The position numbers and the translations under genes are program-made. From contig CBDIQW010000001.1 in assembly GCA_965283955.1 (NCBI GenBank), forward strand, positions 4,402,001 to 4,466,000: 64,000 nt of DNA. Direction: 5' to 3'. Source of the DNA: Emticicia sp965283955 (GTDB lineage Bacteria; Bacteroidota; Bacteroidia; Cytophagales; Spirosomataceae). Position 1 is the stretch's first letter. Every line of letters begins with the position of its first letter. Below, in pieces: positions 22,268 through 30,379 of this stretch. Below the pieces are notes generated by a model, which was given only the letters and a program-made list of their open reading frames with translations, searched no databases and was not told the DNA's origin.

Positions 22268-24418
22268 ATGAAAAAACTTTGCTTAATACTTCTATTCTTT
22301 ACATTTCATGGCATTGGCTTCTCACAATCTGTTAAATTAGAGGCTTCATCAGAAGCTTCAAAAAATGCCTATTCTTTGCGTATGCTCGAAAAAACGCTTA
22401 GTAAGAAAGGATATATTTTAAAAAATAATCCATCAAAATTTACGATTAACTTAAAAATAGATGCAGGTAAATATGAACCTGAATCTTTTGGTATTTTAAC
22501 TGACAAAACCACCATTAACATTATTGGGGGCGATGTACGTGGCTTGATTTACGGGTCATTGGCTATCTGCGAAAATATCAGAAACGGCCTTAGTTTAGAT
22601 AAAATAAAAGCTTTTGAGGAAAAAGCAAAATATCCTTATCGTACAATAAAGTTTGATTTACCTTACGATACCTATCGCCATAGTTATGCCTTAGATTTGC
22701 ATCAAGAGACCTGTAAAGACATTAAATATTGGGAAGCATTTTTAGATATGATGGTGGAAAATCGCTTTAATATCCTAAGCCTTTGGAATTTGCACCCGTA
22801 TGTGTATATGATTCGTTCCAAAAACTTTCCCGAAGCTTCACCTTTTTCCGATGCCGAAATGAAAGAATGGCAAACCCTTTTTCACGGTATTTTAAGAATG
22901 GCCAAAGAGCGAGAAATAGAAACCTATTTAGTGCCTTTCAATATTTTCGTGAGCCCAGAATTTTCCAAAGCTCATAATGTGGCCATGGATAATCTGGACC
23001 ACCACTTTTTTGTGAAAGGCGATACTTCGAGCATCATCAAACGCTATACCCGTGAAAGCGTAGCCCAAGTTTTGCAAGAATACCCAGAGTTAACAGGTTT
23101 TGGTCTGACCTTAGGTGAAGGCATGGGAGGAATGACTCCGCAACAGCGGGAGGATTGGATGAAAGAAACCATTATTGAAGGCATGAAAATGTCGGGTAGA
23201 AAGTCTAAATTGATTCATCGCATACCTTTTTCGAGTAATGTTGGTTCACTTGGCCCAACCAGTATTGAAACTGAAAGGCTAACCCGCAGAGCAATCGACG
23301 AAGAAGGCACAATGGATTTCATCGAAAAACCGATTTGGGCAGATTTTAAATACAATTGGTCGCACGCACACTCTACGCCAACGCTTGTAAAAGTGCACGG
23401 TGGAAAACTTTTTGACACCTATTTCGTACCTAAACCACAGACCTATAAAGTTACTTGGACGGCTCGAAACGAGGATTTTTTCTGCCTTAGATGGGGTGTG
23501 CCTGATTTTATCAGAAGCCATATCAAAGAAAACAGTCAAGAATATGTTGGTGGCTATACTATTGGCTCAGAAACATATATTCCTGCTAAGGATTACTTTA
23601 CAAAATCTGACATAAAAGTTGATTGGAAATATGCTTTCGAGCGTCAGTGGTTGTTTTATAAATTGTGGGGTAGATTGCTCTACAACCCCAGCACACCCGA
23701 TGCAGTATTTGAAGCCGAGTTTACTCGCAGATATGGAAAAGATGGACAAAATTTACTTACTGCCAGCTCATTAGCAGGTAAAACACCACTCAAACTTGCT
23801 TCGTCTTTTGATTTTACTTGGGATTTTAGTCTGTACAGCGAAGGCTTTTTATCCTTAAAAGATAAAACTGTTAGTTATATTGACATTATCCGACAAATCG
23901 AACAACCTGTTACCGAGCCAAGTTTTGTTTCGATTGCCGATTATGTAAAAATAAGAGCCAATGATGAAAGTGTTGAGACTGGAAAAGTAACACCACCTAT
24001 GTTGGCCGAAATGCTCGAAAACGATTGCAAAAAAGCACTTGAATTAGTAAAAAATATCAATACAAAAAACAATAATACGCTGATGTTTGAGGTGGCAGAT
24101 ATACGGACTTGGGCATATTTAGGTTTATACTATGCTGAAAAAATTAAAGGAGGGGTTCAGCTACAAACTTATCGAACTAAAGGTGATTTAGAGAACAAAC
24201 AACAGGCAATAAAGCATTTGGAAGCAGCTTTGAGCTATTGGGATGAAGTAATAGCTATCACCAAACCCATCTACAATGATATGCCTTTGGTACATTTTAC
24301 CGAACAAGCGGGAAATACCAAAGAACAAAACGAAGCACTTCGTTTTCATTGGCATATTTTACGTCCTGCGGTGGCCAACGACATTGAAATTGCGAGAAAA
24401 ACGGTGTTTGGAAAGTAA
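22268..24418 (+). CDS. Exported alpha-glucuronidase-like glycoside hydrolase (family uncertain)
   Basis: A 716-residue secreted protein: signal peptide ends near residue 20 (GIGFSQ). Residues 20-110 resemble the N-terminal alpha/beta domain found before GH67 and GH20 barrels (NIIGGDVRGLIYGSLAICENI). The barrel follows (YRTIKFDLPYDTY, WEAFLDMMVENRFNILSLWNLHPYVY, LTGFGLTLGEGMGG, then WADFKYNWSHAH). The C-terminal part is helical. The layout is that of alpha-glucuronidase-type enzymes that remove uronic acids from xylan, which fits the xylanase neighbours, but similarity to canonical GH67 is distant by eye and I cannot name the family or identify catalytic residues with confidence; a galacturonidase-type activity is an alternative. 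The 265 bases before it hold no convincing gene. Confidence 0.6.
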   Translation: MKKLCLILLFFTFHGIGFSQSVKLEASSEASKNAYSLRMLEKTLSKKGYILKNNPSKFTINLKIDAGKYEPESFGILTDKTTINIIGGDVRGLIYGSLAICENIRNGLSLDKIKAFEEKAKYPYRTIKFDLPYDTYRHSYALDLHQETCKDIKYWEAFLDMMVENRFNILSLWNLHPYVYMIRSKNFPEASPFSDAEMKEWQTLFHGILRMAKEREIETYLVPFNIFVSPEFSKAHNVAMDNLDHHFFVKGDTSSIIKRYTRESVAQVLQEYPELTGFGLTLGEGMGGMTPQQREDWMKETIIEGMKMSGRKSKLIHRIPFSSNVGSLGPTSIETERLTRRAIDEEGTMDFIEKPIWADFKYNWSHAHSTPTLVKVHGGKLFDTYFVPKPQTYKVTWTARNEDFFCLRWGVPDFIRSHIKENSQEYVGGYTIGSETYIPAKDYFTKSDIKVDWKYAFERQWLFYKLWGRLLYNPSTPDAVFEAEFTRRYGKDGQNLLTASSLAGKTPLKLASSFDFTWDFSLYSEGFLSLKDKTVSYIDIIRQIEQPVTEPSFVSIADYVKIRANDESVETGKVTPPMLAEMLENDCKKALELVKNINTKNNNTLMFEVADIRTWAYLGLYYAEKIKGGVQLQTYRTKGDLENKQQAIKHLEAALSYWDEVIAITKPIYNDMPLVHFTEQAGNTKEQNEALRFHWHILRPAVANDIEIARKTVFGK

Positions 24419-24434
24419 AAATAAAGGGCGTTAA

Positions 24435-24737
24435 TTACAATTTCTGCCCCAAATAAAGAATCGAAGACTTTATTGATTGTTCTTTGAGGTGTAAAAACTT
24501 TTTACGTTCTTCATCTTTCATGAAGTTTTGAAAGTCTTCGTGAGCATCAAATTCCACCAAATGAATTTCGTAAGGCTGCTCAATCTGAGATTCAATATAG
24601 CTTTCTTTTGGCGGTCGTACTCTAAACAATAATCGGCCGTTGTATTTCGAGATGGTAGGTATAGCCACACTTTCAAATTCATCAAAAATGGCTTCTTGGC
24701 CTTCGATAATATAGATAAGCTGGGTAATGTGTATCAT
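24435..24737 (-). CDS. DUF1330-like dimeric alpha-beta barrel protein
   Basis: A 100-residue cytoplasmic protein. ITQLIYIIEGQEAIFDEFESVAIPTISKYNGRL, written here in outline only, is the pattern of the ferredoxin-like dimeric alpha-beta barrel group (DUF1330, EthD/ABM relatives), with a second strand-helix unit around EIHLVEFDAHEDFQNF. No enzyme function is known from the sequence. It converges with the glucuronidase-like gene, 16 bases away, and lies 32 bases after the next - strand gene, so these two small genes may be cotranscribed. Confidence 0.7.
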   Translation of the reverse strand: MIHITQLIYIIEGQEAIFDEFESVAIPTISKYNGRLLFRVRPPKESYIESQIEQPYEIHLVEFDAHEDFQNFMKDEERKKFLHLKEQSIKSSILYLGQKL

Positions 24738-24769
24738 AAAAAAGATTTAATTGATTAATGTTATGCCAT

Positions 24770-25108
24770 TTATTGTGTAAAATAATACTCAAGGCTCAAA
24801 TTTACCACCGCAATAATACCAAAGACTATGGAATAATTCGTATTCCCTGATTTATGCAGCATAAATGTTGCTATCATAAAAAGCACAAACTCAAAAATAA
24901 TTCTATATCCTAAACTTAGACGATTGGGCGACTTTGGAGCTGCAAAATATCCCCAAAGTATCACTATCACCGCAATGAGGAATAAGGCTATTCCGTATTT
25001 TGAAAGAGTGGTTCTTCCTTGTAAATAGCCCCAACGACCTATGGCTGTCAGCATGCCTAATTCTAATAAAAAAGCAACGGTTTGGTTGATAGTTTTAATG
25101 ATTTGCAT
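24770..25108 (-). CDS. YrdB-family (DUF2568) small membrane protein
   Basis: A 112-residue protein with four predicted membrane segments (about residues 8-26, 36-54, 66-86 and 92-108). NQTVAFLLELGMLTAIGRWGY and the GYFAAPKSP loop match the YrdB/DUF2568 family, whose function is unknown. It is upstream of the DUF1330-like gene on the same strand and downstream of the first GH43 gene, 66 bases away, but has no obvious role in glycan use. Confidence 0.75.
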   Translation of the reverse strand: MQIIKTINQTVAFLLELGMLTAIGRWGYLQGRTTLSKYGIALFLIAVIVILWGYFAAPKSPNRLSLGYRIIFEFVLFMIATFMLHKSGNTNYSIVFGIIAVVNLSLEYYFTQ

Positions 25109-25174
25109 ATTCTTGCTGAAAAAATAATAGTCGCAACATTTATGAAGCGACTATTATTGCAAATGTATTTGAAA

Positions 25175-26626
25175 TTATTGATTCTTAAAATTCCATTTAG
25201 AATTATCGCTATTGAAATCAAATTTCCCTAACGTGGGTGTACTATCACCCGATGAAATTAAGGCAAGTTTTTCATTAGAATTTGGCACTACTTTAGGCAT
25301 AATTCGGTAAGTACCATCTATCAATTGGTCGATTCTCCATAATTGTTCGGCAGCTCCTGTAAACTTCGGAACGGTAATCAATTCTGCATCTGCCGTAGCA
25401 GCCAACGCACGTTCTGTGCCAGCAATCACGATTTTATAATATTGTCCACCTGGGTAGCCACCACCATCAGGCACGGCCGAAATTGTCCATTTTTGGTGTG
25501 GTCTGGCTATGTAATCACCTGCTCTTACTCCAATATTGCCCGTAGGCCAAGTGCCAATAACATCTTTAAGTTCCTGCGATGCTACAGGTTTTATTGGTTC
25601 GTTAGGGTCACGAGGCCCACGAAAACCACCAGGCATACGAGTGAAATCTACAATAAGTTCAAGTCCATAACCACGGCGTTCTGATTCTATCATGTAAGTT
25701 CCTTCTTTGAAAAGCTCACCGCCAACAGGCCAGCCATTTTTCCAGAGCAATGGACGAATCGCCAAAACGCTGCGACCGCTCTGGTCTAAGTCTGCTTCGT
25801 AGTGAAACGACATTTTTTCTACGCCGTCATCAATTTTCCAATGTCCAAAGTGGCCAGCACCATTTACTCTTCCACCACCAGAACCCATCACCATTTTACC
25901 ACCACCTTTTAGCATATCTCGTCCCATATTATCAAGATACGGGCCAGTCACTTTCTTAGAGCGACCCACCACAATATTATAAGTCGAGTTTGCACCATCG
26001 CAGCAAGTGCCGTGCGTTCCGAGTAAATAATACCAACCGTCACGATACATCAAGGCCGTAGCTTCGCAGTCGATGGCAATATTTATTTCTTTGTTTCCTT
26101 CCATACGTTTACCCGTTTTGGTGTCAAGTTCAATCAATCGAATAAACCCAAAATAAGTACCGTAAGAAACCCATAATCTGCCATCGGTTGGGTCGAGCAA
26201 TAAACCTGGGTCAATGGCATCGCAGTCTTCTTTTCCATCAGAAGCCGCCACCACGATGGCTTCGGTATATTTAAAATCAGGCGATTTTGGGTCGAGTGTT
26301 TTGTTCCACATTGTCAAAATTTTTCCGCTGTGTCCACCGTTCAAACCGCCACCTGTTGCACCGTAAACTACCAAATAACGGTCGCCAATTTTCAAGGCAT
26401 CGGGTGCAGCACCGCCACCAGGTCTTTCACCGCCAGCGTTCCACGTCCAACCATCTTCTGAAACTAAACCACCGCCACGAGTACCAAATGTATAATATTT
26501 GCCATCTGATTCCATAATCGTAGATGGGTCATGGATAAATGGTTTCCCGATTTGGGCATTCGCTTCGGCCGATAAAAACCCTATTGCAAGAGCCAATTTG
26601 CCAATATTTTTTATAGAGAATTTCAT
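25175..26626 (-). CDS. GH43-type arabinan/arabinoxylan hydrolase with C-terminal lectin-like domain, copy 1
   Basis: Secreted 483-residue enzyme with a signal peptide ending near A24 (EANAQ). The five-bladed GH43 propeller spans about 27-335: FIHDPST supplies the catalytic base (D33), CDAIDPGLL the modulating acid (D139) and IDCEATAL the probable proton donor (E188); AAPDALKIGDRYLVVYGA is the usual second-blade motif. Residues 365-483 (HQKWTIS, QLWRIDQLIDGTYRIMPK) are a ricin-B-like trefoil, likely carbohydrate-binding. It resembles endo-1,5-arabinanase and related GH43 enzymes; the actual bond cleaved cannot be read. It follows a jelly-roll lipoprotein gene by 48 bases, and this two-gene unit occurs again at 27628-29861. 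Confidence 0.88.
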   Translation of the reverse strand: MKFSIKNIGKLALAIGFLSAEANAQIGKPFIHDPSTIMESDGKYYTFGTRGGGLVSEDGWTWNAGGERPGGGAAPDALKIGDRYLVVYGATGGGLNGGHSGKILTMWNKTLDPKSPDFKYTEAIVVAASDGKEDCDAIDPGLLLDPTDGRLWVSYGTYFGFIRLIELDTKTGKRMEGNKEINIAIDCEATALMYRDGWYYLLGTHGTCCDGANSTYNIVVGRSKKVTGPYLDNMGRDMLKGGGKMVMGSGGGRVNGAGHFGHWKIDDGVEKMSFHYEADLDQSGRSVLAIRPLLWKNGWPVGGELFKEGTYMIESERRGYGLELIVDFTRMPGGFRGPRDPNEPIKPVASQELKDVIGTWPTGNIGVRAGDYIARPHQKWTISAVPDGGGYPGGQYYKIVIAGTERALAATADAELITVPKFTGAAEQLWRIDQLIDGTYRIMPKVVPNSNEKLALISSGDSTPTLGKFDFNSDNSKWNFKNQ

Positions 26627-26674
26627 AGTAAACTAATTTTATAAATCAAGATTTTAAGTGTGATTGAGAAGTTC

Positions 26675-27409
26675 TTACTCACAAGTAATAGAAAGGTCTT
26701 TGATGGGTTGTCCGTTTTCGTCTAAGAATCTAACGCAGAAATCGCTCATACCTGGACCATTGATGATTGCCCCACGCAACACATTACGACCTTTGTTAAG
26801 CGTCAGGCGATTAGAAACAACGTCGTCCATGACCATACGTCTATCGCCCGAAAGTAGGGCAGCCTCTTTGCCATTCAACCACCACATCGATGCTGAGTTC
26901 GAGCCAACGGCCAAGCGTACATTTTTCATTTCACGAGGGCTATCAATGACAGTCACACCCCAAAATAACACGCCATAAACAGGTTTGTAAAGTCCGTAAG
27001 CAAAACGGAATAGTTTCACATTGTAGTTGTTAGTCTCCAGTGCATGCCAAGTGAGTTCTTGTTCGCCTGCTTTTACTTTTTCGCCATCTTTTGGCATGAT
27101 AGTAAATTGATTCGGGAAATATTCTTTCGCAAAGTTTTCTCTTAAATAACTATCAGTAAAGACGGTATTGCCACGATTGGGCTTATTGATTGGTTCAAGC
27201 AACATCCAACGTTGAATAAAACCCTCATTATCAGGCGTTTTTAGTTTGTTGGTGGCTTTTACAAAATACGGGGATAGGCTTCGAGAAGTATCGGTTTTAG
27301 CAGTACTGCTATTGGTGCTCGGTTTAGCTGAATTGCAGCCTTGCAAACTGGCACCCAATAACATCGCAACGCCTGTTGTAAGCAACAATGGTTTGAGATT
27401 AAATGTCAT
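26675..27409 (-). CDS. Lipoprotein with glycan-binding-like jelly-roll domain, copy 1
   Basis: A 244-residue lipoprotein (lipobox LQGC, C25). After a Ser/Thr-rich linker, the core has FIQRWMLLEPI, a middle WHALETNNYNVKLF, and a C-terminal pattern MWWLNGKEAALLSGDRR, LTLNKGRNVLRGAIINGPG and DFCVRFLDENGQP. That last part is the galactose-binding-like sandwich seen in sugar-binding domains of glycoside hydrolases (Asn-Gly turn, then LKKGxNxxxxxxxN). No catalytic signature is evident. It is first in a unit with the GH43 gene downstream and behind an operator-like site, so a role as partner or accessory of the GH43 enzyme is likely. I do not recognise a named family. Confidence 0.65.
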   Translation of the reverse strand: MTFNLKPLLLTTGVAMLLGASLQGCNSAKPSTNSSTAKTDTSRSLSPYFVKATNKLKTPDNEGFIQRWMLLEPINKPNRGNTVFTDSYLRENFAKEYFPNQFTIMPKDGEKVKAGEQELTWHALETNNYNVKLFRFAYGLYKPVYGVLFWGVTVIDSPREMKNVRLAVGSNSASMWWLNGKEAALLSGDRRMVMDDVVSNRLTLNKGRNVLRGAIINGPGMSDFCVRFLDENGQPIKDLSITCE

Positions 27410-27483
27410 AGATTTGTTTTAATTGTTTAGAAATAGAATGAATACAAAATTTTTATCAATGGACTTATCTAATTAGTCTATAT

Positions 27484-27498
27484 GTGTCAAATAAACAC
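27484..27498 (-). promoter_or_regulatory. Palindromic operator candidate before the GH43 cassette
   Basis: GTGTCAAATAAACAC matches GTGTCA-N3-TGACAC at 10 of 12 positions and lies 75 bases upstream of the jelly-roll lipoprotein start. On the - strand its TTTG is followed after 20 bases by TAAGTCC, a poor -7 candidate. It is the weakest of the four sites. Confidence 0.4.
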
Positions 27499-27552
27499 GA
27501 TTTGATTTGTGAACACTTTTTGTTGAGAAAAAATAGAATTAATTATTCCGAC

Positions 27553-27580
27553 GTCGAGACGTTGCATGCAACGTCTCGAC
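27553..27580. repeat. Perfect 28-bp intergenic palindrome
   Basis: GTCGAGACGTTGCA is followed directly by its exact reverse complement, giving a 28-bp perfect palindrome with no loop. It lies between the two GH43 cassettes, 47 bases from the end of the second GH43 gene. A related GTAGAGAC-type inverted repeat is at 62665-62709. Such GTCTCTAC-ended palindromes resemble dispersed REP-like elements; it may also help terminate the upstream - strand transcript. Confidence 0.75.
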
Positions 27581-27627
27581 AATACAATATAAACTCAACC
27601 ACAAAAAATTAGTCGATTATTATCATT

Positions 27628-29058
27628 TCAATGACTCCTAAAATTCCATTTAGAATTATCGCTGCTAAAATCGAATTCGGCTAATGTTGGCGTGCTGTCT
27701 CCTGAAGAAACCAATGCCAATTTTTTATTGGAATTGGGTACAACCTTTGGCATAATTCGATACGAACCATCGGTTAATTGGTCGATTCTCCATAGTTGTT
27801 CGGGCGAACCTGTAAATTCAGGAACGCTTACAACTTCGGCATTTGCTGTGGCAGCTAAAGCTCGGTTTGTTCCTGCCAAAACAATTTTATAATACGGCCC
27901 TCCCAAATATCCAGTCGAATCAGGTGCATCGGTAATTGTCCATTTTTGATGTGGACGAGACATGTAATCGCCGATTCTTAAATTGATATTGCCCGTTGGC
28001 CAAGCCTTAATTACTTCGTCTAATTTCTGAGCAGAAACAGGCTTAATTGGTTCATTACTCGGTTGGTTGAATCCTCGTGGGGCATTAGCCATTCTTGTAA
28101 AATCAACGGCTAATTCTAACGCATATCCTCGTCTAACCGATTCGATTTCATAAGTACCTTCCTTAAACTTTTCTCCCGCCACTGGCCAACCATCTTTCCA
28201 AACTACTGGCAAAATACCCAAAACACTTCGACCACCTTGCTCTAAGTCGGCTTCGTAATGAATTGACATTTTTTCTACGCCTTTCTCAAGAATAATATGT
28301 CCGAAATGACCTGGGCCTATCAAATCGCCACGAGTAGCTACTACCATTTTTCCGCCACCTTCGAGCATACTTCTGCCTACATTGTCGATATATGGCCCAG
28401 TTATTGTCTTTGAACGCCCCACTACAACATTGTAAGTAGAGTTTGCTCCGTCGCAACAGCTTCCGTGTGTAGCGAGCAAATAATACCAACCCTCTCGATA
28501 AACAGGTACACTGGCTTCACATACAATAGCTACATTTACGGGCTTGCTGCCTTTTTTTAGTCCCCCTGTTTTTGGGTCGAGTTCTACTATACGAGTATAA
28601 CCAAAATAAGTGCCATAGCTAAGCCAAAGTCTCCCCGTAGAAGGGTCTAAAAGCACACCTGGGTCGATGGCATCACATTCTTCATAACCATCTGAAGTTG
28701 CTACTATCACTGGTTCAGAATATTTGAAATCAGGAGATTTTGGGTCGAGCGTTTTATTCCACATCGTATAAATTATTCCTTTGTGATTCGGCGAACCACC
28801 CGTTGCTCCGTAGATTACAAGATAACGGTCTCCAATTTTGATAACATCTGGAGTAGCTCCGCCACCAGGTCTTACGCCACCACCGTGCCATGTCCAACCG
28901 TCGTTTGATATTAGTCCTCCGCCACCTGTGCCAAAAGTATAGTATTTACCCTCACATTCGGTTACGGTTGAAGGGTCATGAATGAATGGTTTTCCGATTT
29001 GTGCCATTGATGTTTGCACAAGTAAAAAAGCAAAAAGCGTATATGTTACTATTTTCAT
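27628..29058 (-). CDS. GH43-type arabinan/arabinoxylan hydrolase with C-terminal lectin-like domain, copy 2
   Basis: A close paralogue (476 residues) of the GH43 protein at 25175-26626, with the same order: signal peptide ending SMAQ (residue 20), propeller with FIHDPST (D28), CDAIDPGVLLDP and the motif ATPDVIKIGDRYLVIYGA, then the trefoil with HQKWTIT and QLWRIDQLTDGSYRIMPK. One difference by eye is VCEASVP where copy 1 has DCEATAL around the proposed acid; both keep the glutamate. The two are diverged throughout, so the duplication is not recent. It is 53 bases downstream of its own jelly-roll partner. Confidence 0.88.
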   Translation of the reverse strand: MKIVTYTLFAFLLVQTSMAQIGKPFIHDPSTVTECEGKYYTFGTGGGGLISNDGWTWHGGGVRPGGGATPDVIKIGDRYLVIYGATGGSPNHKGIIYTMWNKTLDPKSPDFKYSEPVIVATSDGYEECDAIDPGVLLDPSTGRLWLSYGTYFGYTRIVELDPKTGGLKKGSKPVNVAIVCEASVPVYREGWYYLLATHGSCCDGANSTYNVVVGRSKTITGPYIDNVGRSMLEGGGKMVVATRGDLIGPGHFGHIILEKGVEKMSIHYEADLEQGGRSVLGILPVVWKDGWPVAGEKFKEGTYEIESVRRGYALELAVDFTRMANAPRGFNQPSNEPIKPVSAQKLDEVIKAWPTGNINLRIGDYMSRPHQKWTITDAPDSTGYLGGPYYKIVLAGTNRALAATANAEVVSVPEFTGSPEQLWRIDQLTDGSYRIMPKVVPNSNKKLALVSSGDSTPTLAEFDFSSDNSKWNFRSH

Positions 29059-29111
29059 TGGATTTTTTTAGGTAAAAGAGAATGAATGATTAGACTTTTG
29101 AACCTATTCGA

Positions 29112-29861
29112 TTATTCGTTACTGATGGTGAAGTTCTTGATAGGTTCACCTTTTTCATCTATAAATCGAATACCGAAATTTGCCATCCCGGTGCCATTAA
29201 TCACAGCCCCACGAATGATATTTTTCCCTTTTTTGAGCGTTAGGCGTTGAGAAGTGACATTATCGGCAATCATATCTCTATCGCCCGAAAGCGTCATGGC
29301 TTCCTGACCATTCAACCACCACATACTTCCCGAATTACATCCTGCAGTCATTCTTACGTTTTGCATTTCGTAGGGGCAATTGATGACCGTAACGAGCCAA
29401 ACCAATATGCCGTATCTTGGTTTATCGAGAGCATAAGTGAAATGAAAAAGATTAAAATTAAACGCTTTGCTATCCAAGCCATACCATTTTAGTTCTTGGT
29501 CGCCTATTTTTACGGTTGAACCATTTTTGGGAATAGTATTATAATCGCTGGAGAAATTATCGGCAGAAAAAGTTGTTTTTAAATAGCTATCAGTAATAAT
29601 ATTATTACGGGCGATGTTTTTCTTAACTGGTTCAAGTACCAGCCAACGCTGTATAAATCCCTTATTATCAGGCGATTTTGGTGTTAAGGAAGAGAGTATA
29701 AAATCTCTGGTCAGGGAATGGGTGGTATCTCCTTTAATTGGAATTGGCGGAAGCGAAGGCCTTGGTGGCCCCTGTGCAAGAGCAGATATGCCACTTATTT
29801 GTAATGTTGTTAACGCAACAAAAACAATCATTGACAAAAATGATTTAGTTTTTCTGTTCAT
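29112..29861 (-). CDS. Exported jelly-roll domain protein, copy 2
   Basis: A 249-residue paralogue of the protein at 26675-27409. It shares SPDNKGFIQRWLVLEPV, MWWLNGQEAMTLSGDRD, LTLKKGKNIIRGAVINGTG and the ending IKNFTIS. It differs in export: the signal ends SALAQ with no lipobox, so this copy would be periplasmic or secreted while copy 1 is a lipoprotein. A Pro-rich linker (GPPRPSLPPIPI) follows the signal. It begins the second GH43 cassette. No catalytic function is evident. Confidence 0.65.
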   Translation of the reverse strand: MNRKTKSFLSMIVFVALTTLQISGISALAQGPPRPSLPPIPIKGDTTHSLTRDFILSSLTPKSPDNKGFIQRWLVLEPVKKNIARNNIITDSYLKTTFSADNFSSDYNTIPKNGSTVKIGDQELKWYGLDSKAFNFNLFHFTYALDKPRYGILVWLVTVINCPYEMQNVRMTAGCNSGSMWWLNGQEAMTLSGDRDMIADNVTSQRLTLKKGKNIIRGAVINGTGMANFGIRFIDEKGEPIKNFTISNE

Positions 29862-29936
29862 AGTAAATGTCAGTAAAGGTCATGGTTGAATTAGAGAAAA
29901 ATTGGATGATATTTTTCTTAAAATGAATCAGAAATA

Positions 29937-29976
29937 AAAACCTCAAATATGAATCGAACCATATTTGAGGTTTTAT
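29937..29976. terminator. Bidirectional-looking intrinsic terminator
   Basis: A perfect 11-bp stem CCTCAAATATG / CATATTTGAGG (29941-29970) has an eight-base loop, with AAAAA to its left and TTTTATTT to its right. On the - strand it ends the transcript of the small periplasmic gene at 29994 and separates it from the cassette at 29861. Confidence 0.85.
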
Positions 29977-29993
29977 TTATAAGTGGCTTATTA

Positions 29994-30335
29994 TCAAGGC
30001 TTAACTCGTTTTAATTTCATCTCGCCACGTTCGTTTTTTGTAACGATTTCGTCATTATTGATGAGCTCACCCGTATTGCTGATGGTCATATCATTGAACG
30101 AGATACTGTAAGAAAATTTCTTTCCTTCTACTTTACCGTTTTCGATTTTGGTTTCACCAAATTGAGTTTTCCAAGTACCTGTAAGTTTATCTCCTTCCAC
30201 TTTAAATGTGTATTCGATTTCAAAAGTACCGTTCGGTGTTTCACGAGTTCCTTTCCAATTTCCATCAATCGGATTGGTTTGGGCAAATGCAGCTACGCCG
30301 CAAAGCATAAAAAATAAAACAAATAGCTTTTTCAT
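29994..30335 (-). CDS. Small periplasmic beta-barrel-like protein, function unknown
   Basis: About 113 residues. I prefer the ATG giving MKKLFVLFF at 30335; an in-frame ATG three codons earlier is possible. The signal peptide ends AAFAQ. The mature part (DGNWKGTRETPNGTFEIEY, YTFKVEGDKLTGTWKTQFGE, then KIENGKVEGKKFSYSISF) is a run of beta strands of the lipocalin or bacterial immunoglobulin-inhibitor sort that Bacteroidota often encode beside glycoside hydrolases. No enzyme motif is visible. It is 44 bases downstream of the GH10 xylanase gene and probably in its operon. Confidence 0.6.
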   Translation of the reverse strand: MKKLFVLFFMLCGVAAFAQTNPIDGNWKGTRETPNGTFEIEYTFKVEGDKLTGTWKTQFGETKIENGKVEGKKFSYSISFNDMTISNTGELINNDEIVTKNERGEMKLKRVKP

Positions 30336-30379
30336 TGTTTGCATAGAGTTTTGGTTGAATAGTAAAAAAGGTTTTATAA

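Noticed and set aside
22041..22271. Open frame of 76 codons between the hybrid regulator and the glucuronidase-like gene
   Set aside because: No recognisable motif or signal, atypical composition, and it runs into the next gene's start; the spacer is better read as non-coding.
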